Positions 9,422 to 18,659 of a stretch of DNA of 64,000 bases are shown here, in pieces. This DNA comes from Smithella sp. GTDB taxonomy: Bacteria > Desulfobacterota > Syntrophia > Syntrophales > Smithellaceae. Below the pieces are notes generated by a model. That model was not told where the DNA came from and did not search any database. It saw only the letters and a list, made by a program, of their open reading frames with translations. The translations under genes were made by a program, and so were the position numbers. Location of the stretch: the NCBI GenBank assembly GCA_007244375.1, contig SCVW01000030.1:62001-126000 (forward strand), given 5' to 3'. Positions within the stretch are counted from its first letter, which is position 1. Every line of letters starts with the position of its first letter.

Positions 9422-11488
9422 TTATGACATGGAACAAACCGTATCCTTGCCATTCGCCTTGGCCTGATACATGAGCTGGTCAACGCGGTGGACGAAACCC
9501 TTCATGCCCTCATTCGTCTGGTACTGCCCACATCCGATACTAACGGTCATATGCACCTCTTTATCAGGCACCGGCATAAAAATTTCTTCCTTGAATTCAG
9601 TTCTGATTCTCTCCGCCGTAACAGCACCGCTCGTACTTCCAGTCATGGGCAGCAGGATGGTGAATTCCTCACCGCCGTAACGATAAGCGGAGTCCGTTTT
9701 ACGCAGGCATCTTTTTATAACCTGGCCGAGTCGTGTGATAACTTTATCTCCCTCGATATGACCATAAGCGTCGTTATAGGCCTTAAAGTCATCCAGATCG
9801 AGCAGGATGAGAGTCAATGGTTGTCCATAGCGATTAGAACGACCTGTTTCCATTTGCAGTTGATCATAAAAATATCTTGTATTATAAAGCTGGCTAAGGC
9901 TGTCAGTAATACTGAGCTCTTTATATTTCTGTTCACTTTTTTTCAATTCTTTTTCCATATGTTTGTGTTCGACAAACCTCCCCAAACGCATAGCAACAGA
10001 GTTAATTAAATTGCGCTCTTCTTTTAGAAAAGGGCCTTCATCTTTCTCAGGCATTTCCTTCAGATATCGTACTTCTAATATGCCTACTTTTTTGCCTTGC
10101 ACAATTAAATCGACTGACATTTTCCAGATTGTTTCTTGGAAATTGCCAGTCTTGAATTCTTGATCTCCAAAAGTAATTCGTGCACAGGCATATTCCGAAA
10201 AATAAAAAGCTTGCGTCAAGAAGTCGACGGACCACCGAAATGTTTCCTTAATCGTGTCTTTCATTTCAATTATCTCGCCGATGGCATAAAGACACCTCAA
10301 TTCCTTGTTGCGTTCCCGGACCGCCACTTCCATCTTTTTCCGTTCGGAGATATCACGGGACAGGCCGTGGATCCCCATCAAGCTGCCCCTATCATCACGA
10401 ATGCCACTGATGATGCTTTCCAGCCAGACAGTAGAACCGTTTTTATGGTAATATTCCAGCTCGATTTTTAAAGTCCTGTCAGGGTCGGCATTACCGTTTT
10501 TTTCACGTTCAAGTTCCTCAAACAACAAATTTTGTATTCGTGCAAAAGAATCGGGCGTTATTTGATCCGTAACATTTTGGGCCATACGCTCTTCCGTGGT
10601 GAATCCAAGCGTCTTTTTTATAGACGGGCTTACGTAAGTTGTCCGGAGATTCATGTCCAATATCCAGATGATATCTGTCATCTTTTCGGTCAGAAAACGA
10701 TACTTGCTCTCGCTTTTCTTAAGCTCTGCCTCAGCCTGCTTACGCTCAGTTATGTCTTCCGCATGCAGGATGATTAGATCCGGCGGAACAAAGGCATATT
10801 GTACAGACATCTGTTTCCCCGGATAAAAATATTTCGAAGTAAGTTCCCGTCTGATGACTAAGTGTTCAGTGAAGCATCGCCTCATATCGTCAAGTAGCTG
10901 CGGCTGATCTTGAGAGAGAGCCTCCGCTCCTTTATCCAGGAAGTTGCAGACTTTATTGTCGGTAACGCTAATTGCAGCGAGATTAAAATCGATAAGAAAA
11001 AAGCTGTCCCCTCTTTTCTGCCATGTGAAGGTTGGTATTGGACCTTCCTGGAAAAGGATTTTCAATCGTTCTTCGCTTATGCGTAGCTCCTCCTTGATCC
11101 TTTTCCGTTCAATAGAATGAAGAATAGAGCGGCTAAGCAAGAAACTATTCATCTGTCCTTTAATTAGATAATCTTGGGCACCGGCTTTGACGGCTCTGAT
11201 GGCAATCTCTTCATCATTCAAACCCGTCTGGATAATAATTGGAAGGTGCTCGGCTACAGATAAAATTGCGTGGAGCGTGTCAATCCCTTGAGAGTCAGGT
11301 AATCCGAGATCAAGAAGAATAACATCAATATTATCGTCTTTTAAACATTCTAATCCTTGTGAAAGATGATCGGCTTGAACAACTTCGAAAACGTTATGAC
11401 TGTCTTCTGATAGCATCTCCCGAATAATCCTTATGTCGCCCGGATTATCCTCTATTAATAGAACCTTTATACGATTTTTTTTATTCAT
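9422..11488 (-). CDS. Response regulator with PAS domains and GGDEF output
   Basis: A 688-residue protein: receiver (~7-125, phosphoacceptor Asp in VILLDLGLP), PAS-like regions (~150-265 and ~265-390), a GAF-like linker (~395-520) and a C-terminal GGDEF domain (~530-688). The active-site motif is GGEEF, so it should make cyclic di-GMP. The upstream RKTD has the spacing of the inhibitory I-site (RxxD), so product inhibition is expected. The receiver is a close paralogue of that in the HD-GYP protein at 2169-3929. It lies upstream of the TonB receptor on the same strand, separated by 243 bases. Confidence 0.93.
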   Translation of the reverse strand: MNKKNRIKVLLIEDNPGDIRIIREMLSEDSHNVFEVVQADHLSQGLECLKDDNIDVILLDLGLPDSQGIDTLHAILSVAEHLPIIIQTGLNDEEIAIRAVKAGAQDYLIKGQMNSFLLSRSILHSIERKRIKEELRISEERLKILFQEGPIPTFTWQKRGDSFFLIDFNLAAISVTDNKVCNFLDKGAEALSQDQPQLLDDMRRCFTEHLVIRRELTSKYFYPGKQMSVQYAFVPPDLIILHAEDITERKQAEAELKKSESKYRFLTEKMTDIIWILDMNLRTTYVSPSIKKTLGFTTEERMAQNVTDQITPDSFARIQNLLFEELEREKNGNADPDRTLKIELEYYHKNGSTVWLESIISGIRDDRGSLMGIHGLSRDISERKKMEVAVRERNKELRCLYAIGEIIEMKDTIKETFRWSVDFLTQAFYFSEYACARITFGDQEFKTGNFQETIWKMSVDLIVQGKKVGILEVRYLKEMPEKDEGPFLKEERNLINSVAMRLGRFVEHKHMEKELKKSEQKYKELSITDSLSQLYNTRYFYDQLQMETGRSNRYGQPLTLILLDLDDFKAYNDAYGHIEGDKVITRLGQVIKRCLRKTDSAYRYGGEEFTILLPMTGSTSGAVTAERIRTEFKEEIFMPVPDKEVHMTVSIGCGQYQTNEGMKGFVHRVDQLMYQAKANGKDTVCSMS

Positions 11489-11629
11489 AATCCTATTGTC
11501 TGTGAAAAATATTTCATGTTTTTATTTATAATTATGTAATTTCGAAAAGTCAATTAGTCCTTTTTTATCTTAATTTTTCATTAAGAGATTTGTTTTTCTT
11601 TTGCTATCGCGGATTTTAAAGCAATTACA

Positions 11630-12682
11630 TTAAAACTTTGTCTTCCGATAACTGCTGGGAGTGGTGCCTGTCCAATTCCTGAAGGCATGATAAAAATTCG
11701 CCACATCTTTGTAACCAAGTTCCGTGGCAATGCCTTCTATAGGCATATTCGTTGAAGAGATAAGTTCAAGAGCCTTTTTTTTCCGGATATCATTCAATAG
11801 ATTTTTGTATGATATTCCCTCGGCGGCAAGGTGACGTCTTAAGGTTCTGGTTGACATGTTCAGCCTGCGGGCCAGTTTATCGAAACAAGGAGGTTCTTCA
11901 TACGGGAACAGAAGTTCCTGTTGTATCCTGTCCAGTGTGGATTTCTGCTCGTGAAGACGCGCATAAGCCCGCTTGCAATCTTTTTCATAGGTATCCTTTG
12001 TGAGGGCATTGGCCAGAGGCAACCGGGCCGTCAAATAGTTTTTATCGAAAATCGCCTGATACTTGTCTGCGTTGAATGTGATGGGGCAGTTGAAAATGTC
12101 CTGATAAGCCTCGGTGTATTCAGGCCGTGGATAGGTCAGCGTTATCTCTTTCAAAACAAGGGGGGCACCAAGTGCATTGCAGCATAAAGTATATGCCGAT
12201 ACCAGATCGCGTTCGCACAGAAATCGTCTCAAATCTCCGAATACAATAAGTTCCTCACAACTCATAACAGCGAGGTTATCTTTTACGGTGAGTTCGTATT
12301 GGCAGTATGTCTGAGTAAGATCGATGTACCTGAACATAATGCTGATTGCATCAAGGAAAGTATCGCAAAAAATTGCCGGAATGGCCACCCTGCTCATGGC
12401 GCTGACATTGTGCAGCTTGCCTATTTCCAGTCCGATCTTTGGGTCCGGAATCAAGGAAATGGCTCTCCTGAAAATCTTCAATTCCTCTTCAGGGGTGATG
12501 AACATTTCAGGATCCGTCAGATCACCGGGACTAAGCTTACTGTTGTACAACAGAACCTCAGCGGGAATATTGAACTTTTTTGCATACTCGGCAAGTATTC
12601 TTGTGCTGTAGATGGAACGCTTAATATTAAGACGATCCGTTGATTTGAGATGAATCTTTACGGGATCGGGAGCTTTATTCAT
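11630..12682 (-). CDS. AraC-family regulator with arabinose-bd-type N-terminus
   Basis: A 350-residue transcription factor. The N-terminal ~230 residues match the effector/dimerisation domain of the OruR/ArgR-like AraC group; the C-terminal ~90 residues hold two helix-turn-helix motifs (LARRLNMSTRTLRRHL and IATELGYKDVANFYHAFRNWTG). Regulators of this subtype often control lipid or amino-acid catabolism. It is divergently placed, 329 bases from the acyl-CoA ligase operon, which is its most likely target. The shared gap contains a 7-bp inverted repeat that could be its operator, although AraC sites are more often direct repeats. Confidence 0.9.
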   Translation of the reverse strand: MNKAPDPVKIHLKSTDRLNIKRSIYSTRILAEYAKKFNIPAEVLLYNSKLSPGDLTDPEMFITPEEELKIFRRAISLIPDPKIGLEIGKLHNVSAMSRVAIPAIFCDTFLDAISIMFRYIDLTQTYCQYELTVKDNLAVMSCEELIVFGDLRRFLCERDLVSAYTLCCNALGAPLVLKEITLTYPRPEYTEAYQDIFNCPITFNADKYQAIFDKNYLTARLPLANALTKDTYEKDCKRAYARLHEQKSTLDRIQQELLFPYEEPPCFDKLARRLNMSTRTLRRHLAAEGISYKNLLNDIRKKKALELISSTNMPIEGIATELGYKDVANFYHAFRNWTGTTPSSYRKTKF

Positions 12683-13011
12683 AAAGAACTCTCTATTTTT
12701 TTTCGGTCCGCTCGAGCAATTTAGAACCCTTGAAAACTCAAGATGAAGTTTATTTCATCTATCATCAGAAAGTTCAATTGTATCAGCATCTTCATCAATA
12801 AGGGTTCGGTTAATTAATAATTCATATACAGTCTATTCAGATAACATTGAATATGATTTGAGGACAATTGTAATGTGTTTACTGGCCATTAATTGTATAC
12901 CATGATGACCGCAATTCACAACCGAATTGACCCCTGGCAATATTGTTTTGAGTATCCCTGTTTGCTACTTTAGCATCAACAATAAAATAAGGCAATATTG
13001 CAGGAGGAGCT
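12683..13011. promoter_or_regulatory. Divergent control region between AraC gene and acyl-CoA operon
   Basis: These 329 bases have no gene. They contain the inverted repeat AGATGAA (12741-12747) and TTCATCT (12754-12760), perfect 7-bp arms with a 6-base spacer, near the AraC start. The sequence GGCAATATTG occurs twice, at ~12936 and just before the ribosome site of the ligase (~12992). No convincing sigma-70 or sigma-54 promoter could be picked by eye. The ligase has a strong AGGAGG site shortly before its ATG. Confidence 0.45.
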
Positions 13012-14610
13012 ATGGCGAGAGAGTACGTACAGGGATTACTCTACGATGAATTGCAGTCAAAGTGTGAGCAGATGCCGGATTTTCCTGTTGTTACCTTCGA
13101 AAACGGAGAGGGACTGGCGGATGAAGTCGTAACGTATAAGGATATTTTCCTGAACGGGTGTAAGATCGCAAAAGCCCTTAAGGTTGCAGGTATAGGTAAG
13201 GGAGATCGTTTCAGCCTGGTCATGCGCAACCACCCTGAATTTATTTATACCATGTTTGCAGCATCTATGACCGGTGTAGTAATTGTGCCCATCGATCCGC
13301 GGTCCAAAGGAAGCAAGCTTAGTTATCAGATCAATGATTCCAAATCAAAGGGCATCATCTACACCAGCGAGTTCAGCGACGACGTGGAGAAATCTCTTAT
13401 AGAACTGAAAAACGTAAAGGTAATAGGCATATTGCACAAAGAGGGCTTCAAAAAGCCTGCAATGAATAATTATCCGTCTCTAAATGAGATCCTGGCAGGT
13501 CCTGAAGTTGGTCTACCCGACAATTTAAACCGGGAGATTAACACACCTTTCGAAGTCATCTATACTTCGGGCACTACGGGCGATCCAAAGGGAGTTGTGG
13601 TTAAATCTTACCGCCTGCCTATGTTTGTAATGCTTGCTCAGTTAGTATGGCAATATACTAAGGATGACAAGCTTTACACCGGACTTTCTCTGACCCATGG
13701 CAACGCCCAGTCTGTGACACTTGTGCCATCCTTAATGCTGAATATCCCCTCCGTCATCAGCCGCAAGTTTACCAAGAGTAGGCTCTGGGATATCTGCAGA
13801 AAACATGGTTGTACCATCTTCTCACTTTTAGGCGGCATGATGATGGGCATCTATAGTGAACCCAGGAGACCGAACGATGCCGATAATCCGGTGTGCAAGG
13901 TTTTGAGCGCAGGAACACCTCGAAGTATATGGGAAGATTTTGAAAAGCGTTTCAACGTGAAGATTCACGAGTGGTATGGAGCAGTGGAGGGTGGCTTTGC
14001 TCACAATCCTCCAGGTGAAGGTCCTATCGGCTCATTCGGTAAACCTATTGAAGGGGTTATGGAAATGAAGATAGTTCGTGAAGACGACTCCGAATGCGAT
14101 CCTGGAGAGATCGGTGAACTCGTAGTAGTTCAGAAGTTGGAAAAGGTGGAAGTAGAGTACTTGGGCAACAAGAAAGCCTCCGAGGAAAAGACCCGCGGTG
14201 GTGTGCTCCGCACCGGTGATATGTGCCATAAAGACGAAAACGGATGGCTGTTCTTCGATTTCCGCAAGGGCGGAGGCTTAAGGCGCCAGGGCGACTTCAT
14301 CCTGCCCGAGTATGTGGAGAAAGCAATAGCGGATCTCGGCTACGTGAGCGATGTCTGCGTCTATGGCATACCGGCTGAATCGGGAGCACCGGGAGAGAGC
14401 GACATCGTTGCCGCTGTTGTGCCTGCTCCAGGTGCGAAACTCGATATAAAGATCATTGCGAAAGAGCTCTCCAAGACCTTGGAAAAGGGATACGTACCTC
14501 AATATCTCCAAGTCATAGACGAGATACCCAAGACTGCCTCTGAGAAGAATCTGGACCGCGTGCTGCGAGACGAATTCCGCAAGGATGCAAGCAATGTATT
14601 TGTATTTTAG
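13012..14610 (+). CDS. AMP-forming acyl-CoA synthetase (CaiC-like)
   Basis: A 532-residue acid-CoA ligase of the ANL superfamily, closest in feel to CaiC/crotonobetaine-CoA ligase-type enzymes. The P-loop-like YTSGTTGDPKG is at ~185, the adenylate motif WYGAVEGG at ~322, RTGD at ~401, and the C-terminal catalytic Lys probably lies in TASEKNLDR. It activates a carboxylic acid with ATP and CoA in the cytoplasm. As first gene of a five-gene run (ligase, thiolase, ferredoxin-nitroreductase, two acyl-CoA dehydrogenases), it probably feeds a beta-oxidation-like pathway. The substrate is not evident; no hydratase or hydroxyacyl-CoA dehydrogenase is nearby. Confidence 0.92.
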   Translation: MAREYVQGLLYDELQSKCEQMPDFPVVTFENGEGLADEVVTYKDIFLNGCKIAKALKVAGIGKGDRFSLVMRNHPEFIYTMFAASMTGVVIVPIDPRSKGSKLSYQINDSKSKGIIYTSEFSDDVEKSLIELKNVKVIGILHKEGFKKPAMNNYPSLNEILAGPEVGLPDNLNREINTPFEVIYTSGTTGDPKGVVVKSYRLPMFVMLAQLVWQYTKDDKLYTGLSLTHGNAQSVTLVPSLMLNIPSVISRKFTKSRLWDICRKHGCTIFSLLGGMMMGIYSEPRRPNDADNPVCKVLSAGTPRSIWEDFEKRFNVKIHEWYGAVEGGFAHNPPGEGPIGSFGKPIEGVMEMKIVREDDSECDPGEIGELVVVQKLEKVEVEYLGNKKASEEKTRGGVLRTGDMCHKDENGWLFFDFRKGGGLRRQGDFILPEYVEKAIADLGYVSDVCVYGIPAESGAPGESDIVAAVVPAPGAKLDIKIIAKELSKTLEKGYVPQYLQVIDEIPKTASEKNLDRVLRDEFRKDASNVFVF

Positions 14611-14729
14611 GAGATGCACCAATCACTAATATAGAGCGGATGTCATGGATTCATTTCAGGAACTCAAAGGGCTGAAGATATGAAATTAACAGAAATAAGA
14701 TTTCACATAAAATATAAGGGGAGATACAC

Positions 14730-15968
14730 ATGCAAAATGTATACGTAATCGGTGTCGGCATGATACGGTTCGGCAAATACCTCGATGGATCTGTAAGAGG
14801 TATGGCTCAGGATGCTCTGAACGCAACTCTTACCGATGCTGCATTAGGGATAGAAGATCTGCAGGCCGCCTATGTGGCCAATTCTTTCTGGGGCATGTTT
14901 TCAAACCAGCATGCCATCCGCGGTGAGGTTATGCTTTGGGATTCGGGGCTTAAGGGCATACCTGTTGTGAACTGTGAGAATGCCTGCGCGGGAGGGTCCA
15001 CAGCCTTCCACCTGGGATACACAGCCATCCTTTCCGGCATATATGACGTGGTACTAGCGCTCGGATCTGAGAAAATCAGCAATCGGAATAAAGCTCTTTC
15101 CCTGAGCGCATATGCCACTTGCATGGATGTGGAAAACTTTGAAAAACACATTAGCATGCTGATGGATCTTAACAAGATATTAAATTTCAAACTACCCGAA
15201 GGCGAAACCCCTCCGGGAGAAGGAAGAAGCATTTTTATGGATGCGTATGCCATGGGTGCGCGATGGCACATGAAGAAATACGGGTCCACAAAAAAACAAC
15301 TCGCCGTGATCTGTTCTAAAAATCATTTGCACGGATCACTTAATCCTTATTCGCAGTTTCAGGAGGCCATGACTGTTGATGAAGTCATGAATGCCCGACC
15401 GGTGACCTATCCTCTCACAGTGCCCATGTGTGCACCGGTGGGAGATGGTGCCGCTGCAGCCATTCTTTGTTCAGAGAAATACCTGCGGAAACTTAAAAGC
15501 GCAAGACCGGTCAGAATCAGAGCATCTGTGCTCGGATCCGCAACCCATCGTGATCTTGAGGGGGAAGATATCGGAGAGAGACTTTCCAAAAAAGCCTACG
15601 AAATAGCAGGACTCGGACCGCAGGATATTGATCTGGCCGAACTTCATGATGCCACATCCTACGGGGAACTCCATCAGTTTGAGTGCATGGGATTTTGTGC
15701 TCCCGGCGAGGGCGGACCTTTTGCGGAATCCGGAGCGACAACACTCGGCGGCAAACTGCCGGTGAATACGAGCGGTGGGCTTGAGTGTAAGGGACATCCC
15801 ATCGGTGCGTCCGGCCTTTCCCAGATCCACGAAGTTGTTACCCAACTCAGGGATGAGGCAGGAAAGCGTCAGGTCGATGGTGCGCGTATCGCCCTTACAG
15901 AAAACGGAGGAGGAAACCTCGGCGTAGAAGAGGCTTCCATGACCATCCATATATTTGAGAAGGTTTAG
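14730..15968 (+). CDS. Thiolase-family protein (SCP2/lipid-transfer type)
   Basis: A 412-residue thiolase-fold protein. The nucleophilic Cys is in ENACAGGS (~91); the GHPIGASG motif supplies the catalytic His near ~350; the C-terminal NGGGNLG replaces the usual Cys-containing CxG motif. At ~306 HDATSYGEL stands where SCP2 thiolases have HDCF. It therefore belongs to the SCP2-like group that includes both thiolytic enzymes and retro-aldolase-like enzymes of steroid degradation. Substitution of the second active-site Cys leaves its reaction open. The ribosome site is GGGGAG upstream of ATG 14730. It is 119 bases after the ligase and probably in the same operon. Confidence 0.88.
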   Translation: MQNVYVIGVGMIRFGKYLDGSVRGMAQDALNATLTDAALGIEDLQAAYVANSFWGMFSNQHAIRGEVMLWDSGLKGIPVVNCENACAGGSTAFHLGYTAILSGIYDVVLALGSEKISNRNKALSLSAYATCMDVENFEKHISMLMDLNKILNFKLPEGETPPGEGRSIFMDAYAMGARWHMKKYGSTKKQLAVICSKNHLHGSLNPYSQFQEAMTVDEVMNARPVTYPLTVPMCAPVGDGAAAAILCSEKYLRKLKSARPVRIRASVLGSATHRDLEGEDIGERLSKKAYEIAGLGPQDIDLAELHDATSYGELHQFECMGFCAPGEGGPFAESGATTLGGKLPVNTSGGLECKGHPIGASGLSQIHEVVTQLRDEAGKRQVDGARIALTENGGGNLGVEEASMTIHIFEKV

Positions 15969-16050
15969 GGATCCGCGAAGCATCCTGATTCCTAAATTTG
16001 CCTCCCTTACAAGATAGGGAGGGGACGATAAATTAAGAAAGGAGGCAAAC

Positions 16051-17100
16051 ATGTCCGGTTCTTTTAGACCAAATAGGTTCAAGTATCTAAGCGATCCACC
16101 GGTTGTTACAAAACCATTTTCCATCAACGTTGACGAGGAGAAGTGCAATGGGTGCGGACAGTGCGTAAAACAATGTCCGTGCCAGACCATCATTCTTGTA
16201 GACAAAAAACCAACATTCAAAGGTCATCCGTACTACGGCGATATCTGTATCGCCTGCCACAGCTGTGAAGCAGTATGTCCCAAAGAGGCATTGAGCTTTC
16301 AGCACTTTTACCGTGTTGATGAAGGCAGGTGGGCTTACGATTTCATTTATCCCAAGAATCCCGGAGATGGTCTGCCTAATCCCCTCCACCTGGACAAACC
16401 GAAAAAACTCAAAGAAATAGAAGCCGAGCTCACAGGTACAGAAAAGGTCATTTATTACCGAAGATCTACCCGTGTATATAAAAACAAGCCTGTGCCGAAA
16501 GAGTTAATCTGCCGGGTACTTGAGGCCGGAAGATTTGCGCCGTCAGCCGGAAACTGTCAGGGATGGAAGTTCGTAGTGGTGACTGACAAAGTGCTCCTGA
16601 AAAATTTGAGCGATGTGGCCCTTAAGTTTCTGGGTCTGTTTCCCAAGATCTATAGCGGTAAAGATCCCGTGAGAAAAATGCTGAAGAACACCCTGGCGTT
16701 CGTCAAACCCAGCGGCATTGACCAGAGACCCATGGTTGCTATCCAGGGTCTTCTCACGCCGGTATCCGGTGAAAGTCCAGGTAATATGTTCTTTGATGCC
16801 CCTTGTGTTATTTTTCTTCTTACGCACCATCTCCATATTTCAGATCCGAATCTGGACATGGGAATCTGCGGACAGAATATGGTTTTGGCGGCCCATTCCC
16901 TGGGGCTGGGAACCTGCTATGTAGGATTCGCATCTACAGCGCTGAACATGGATCCTCTCACTAAGATGAAGTTTCATAAGAAGCTTGGCATCGAATGGCC
17001 TTACAATAGCGTAGCCACATGCTTCACGTTGGGTTATCCGGCAGTGCAGGTCGACAAACCGGTGGATCGTGAGTTTCCCCAAGTGCAGTGGGTGGAGTGA
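16051..17100 (+). CDS. Ferredoxin-nitroreductase fusion
   Basis: A 349-residue fusion. The N-terminus holds two [4Fe-4S] motifs, CNGCGQCVKQCPCQ and CIACHSCEAVCP (~32-80); the C-terminal ~210 residues are an FMN nitroreductase-like domain starting at RRSTRVYKNKPV. Such proteins move electrons between ferredoxin and flavin, often reducing an enone or quinone-type substrate. In an acyl-CoA operon it may accept electrons from the dehydrogenases downstream or reduce a double bond (inference). It has a strong AAGGAGG ribosome site. The nitroreductase part keeps the APSAGNCQGW segment used for FMN binding in this family. Confidence 0.9.
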   Translation: MSGSFRPNRFKYLSDPPVVTKPFSINVDEEKCNGCGQCVKQCPCQTIILVDKKPTFKGHPYYGDICIACHSCEAVCPKEALSFQHFYRVDEGRWAYDFIYPKNPGDGLPNPLHLDKPKKLKEIEAELTGTEKVIYYRRSTRVYKNKPVPKELICRVLEAGRFAPSAGNCQGWKFVVVTDKVLLKNLSDVALKFLGLFPKIYSGKDPVRKMLKNTLAFVKPSGIDQRPMVAIQGLLTPVSGESPGNMFFDAPCVIFLLTHHLHISDPNLDMGICGQNMVLAAHSLGLGTCYVGFASTALNMDPLTKMKFHKKLGIEWPYNSVATCFTLGYPAVQVDKPVDREFPQVQWVE

Positions 17101-17142
17101 TTAAAGGGATCATTGGATTATTCAAAACAATAAGGAGGATTT

Positions 17143-18648
17143 ATGTTGGCAAGATCGGATGTAAAGTCATTCATATCAAGGTTTCCAAGTTTTGAGGATG
17201 AGACTCTTTCCATGTATTATGCGCCGCGGATGCCCAAGGCCATGATTAAGGAGACCGAGGAATTAATCGCGCTGGCACGCAAGTTCAATGATGAAGTCGC
17301 CAGGCCTTTGTGTCTCGAACTCGATCGCAAGACTCACGAAGACCCGGATTACTTCCCTGTGGAATTGGTGAAAAAAGCTAACGAATGGGGCTTCTATACT
17401 CTATGGATACCAAAACTCTTTGGGGGGAAGGGTTACAACATGCCATCTATCTCATATTTCCTGGAGGAGATTGGATCAGTTTGCCTCGGTATCGCTAATG
17501 TAATCGGCGTGCATTATCTCGGTATGACAGGTCTCATGATGTCGTGCAACGCGCGGGTGACAAAGAAAATTTTACATGAAGTCGTTGAAGGTGAGAAGAG
17601 AGGTGAACCGTGTCTCCTTTCATTCTCGATAACCGAGCCTAATGCAGGTACCGACGTGGAAGAGGTAGAACTTGAGGCAATGGGCAGACTGGGCTGCCAT
17701 GCTAAAAAAGTCAAGGGAGGCTACATCGTCAATGGCAGCAAAATTTTCATCTCCATGGGACACCTTTCCAAATGGACTGTTCTCTATGCCTACACAGACC
17801 TGAAAAGAGGTGCTGATACCAAGGTATCCATGATGGTAAAAGTAGGGATGAAAGGATTTTCATTTGGCAGACACGAGAATAAGATGGGTCAGAGAATCTG
17901 TCCGGCCAGTGTGCTTAACTTTGAAGATTGCTTTGTGCCGGATGAGTATGTGTTGACCGATCCTGAATCTCTGAAATCCTTTACTAAACATCCTTCGCGC
18001 GATATGAACATGCGCCATATTGATTACGTCTTTTCTATTTCCCGTGCCGCAGTGGGTGCATTCGGCATCGGGGCTGCGCGCGGGGCATTTAATGCTGCTC
18101 TCAAGTATGCAAACGAAAGTGAAATCGACGGCAAACCTATGGTCACTTATGAGTGGGTACAGTGCCGGCTGGCCGAGATGTATGCCAATGTCAGACTCGG
18201 CAGGCTCACCTATCAGGAGGCAAATTATGCCAATCAGCACAGGGGTCCGTACAACCTTCTCCAGATGAAACCTATGTACTACTACTTAAAGTATATGCCG
18301 CTGTGGTTTTTCAACATAATCCTCGCTCCCCTGCTCAATAGGTCCATCGGGACATGGCTGATGAGCAAGTGGTACCTTGACTGGCAGAAGCCGGAGGATC
18401 AGAGCCTGACGACAGGCCTGGCTTCAATGGCCAAGTTTTGCTGCACGGATTTAGGGGTAAAAAACTGCCAGATGGCGCTTGAGCTTATGGGCAAGGCTGG
18501 TCTGAGGCAGGAGAACGGTGCGGAAAAGATACTGCGGGATGCCAAGCTCCTCCAGATCTATGAGGGCACGAATCAGCTCAACCGGATCAATCTTTTCAAA
18601 TCCATTATTGCCCCTGCCGCTCCCAAGGCAACATTCTTTGAAGAATAA
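17143..18648 (+). CDS. Acyl-CoA dehydrogenase with intact catalytic Glu
   Basis: A 501-residue flavoprotein, longer than the usual ~380 residues. FAD/substrate-binding signatures are SFSITEPNAGTD (~162) and a C-terminal LLQIYEGTNQLNR whose Glu is the usual catalytic base. It oxidises an acyl-CoA to the 2,3-enoyl-CoA, normally passing electrons to ETF. No ETF genes lie in this window. The next gene, eleven bases away, encodes a second dehydrogenase-like protein without that Glu, so the two may form one alpha2beta2 enzyme. The ribosome site AAGGAGG precedes ATG 17143. Confidence 0.93.
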   Translation: MLARSDVKSFISRFPSFEDETLSMYYAPRMPKAMIKETEELIALARKFNDEVARPLCLELDRKTHEDPDYFPVELVKKANEWGFYTLWIPKLFGGKGYNMPSISYFLEEIGSVCLGIANVIGVHYLGMTGLMMSCNARVTKKILHEVVEGEKRGEPCLLSFSITEPNAGTDVEEVELEAMGRLGCHAKKVKGGYIVNGSKIFISMGHLSKWTVLYAYTDLKRGADTKVSMMVKVGMKGFSFGRHENKMGQRICPASVLNFEDCFVPDEYVLTDPESLKSFTKHPSRDMNMRHIDYVFSISRAAVGAFGIGAARGAFNAALKYANESEIDGKPMVTYEWVQCRLAEMYANVRLGRLTYQEANYANQHRGPYNLLQMKPMYYYLKYMPLWFFNIILAPLLNRSIGTWLMSKWYLDWQKPEDQSLTTGLASMAKFCCTDLGVKNCQMALELMGKAGLRQENGAEKILRDAKLLQIYEGTNQLNRINLFKSIIAPAAPKATFFEE

Positions 18649-18659
18649 AGGAGGATACT

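Noticed and set aside
15471-16220. 249-residue minus-strand reading frame across thiolase and ferredoxin genes
   Set aside because: It is a shadow of two clear plus-strand genes and matches no known family.
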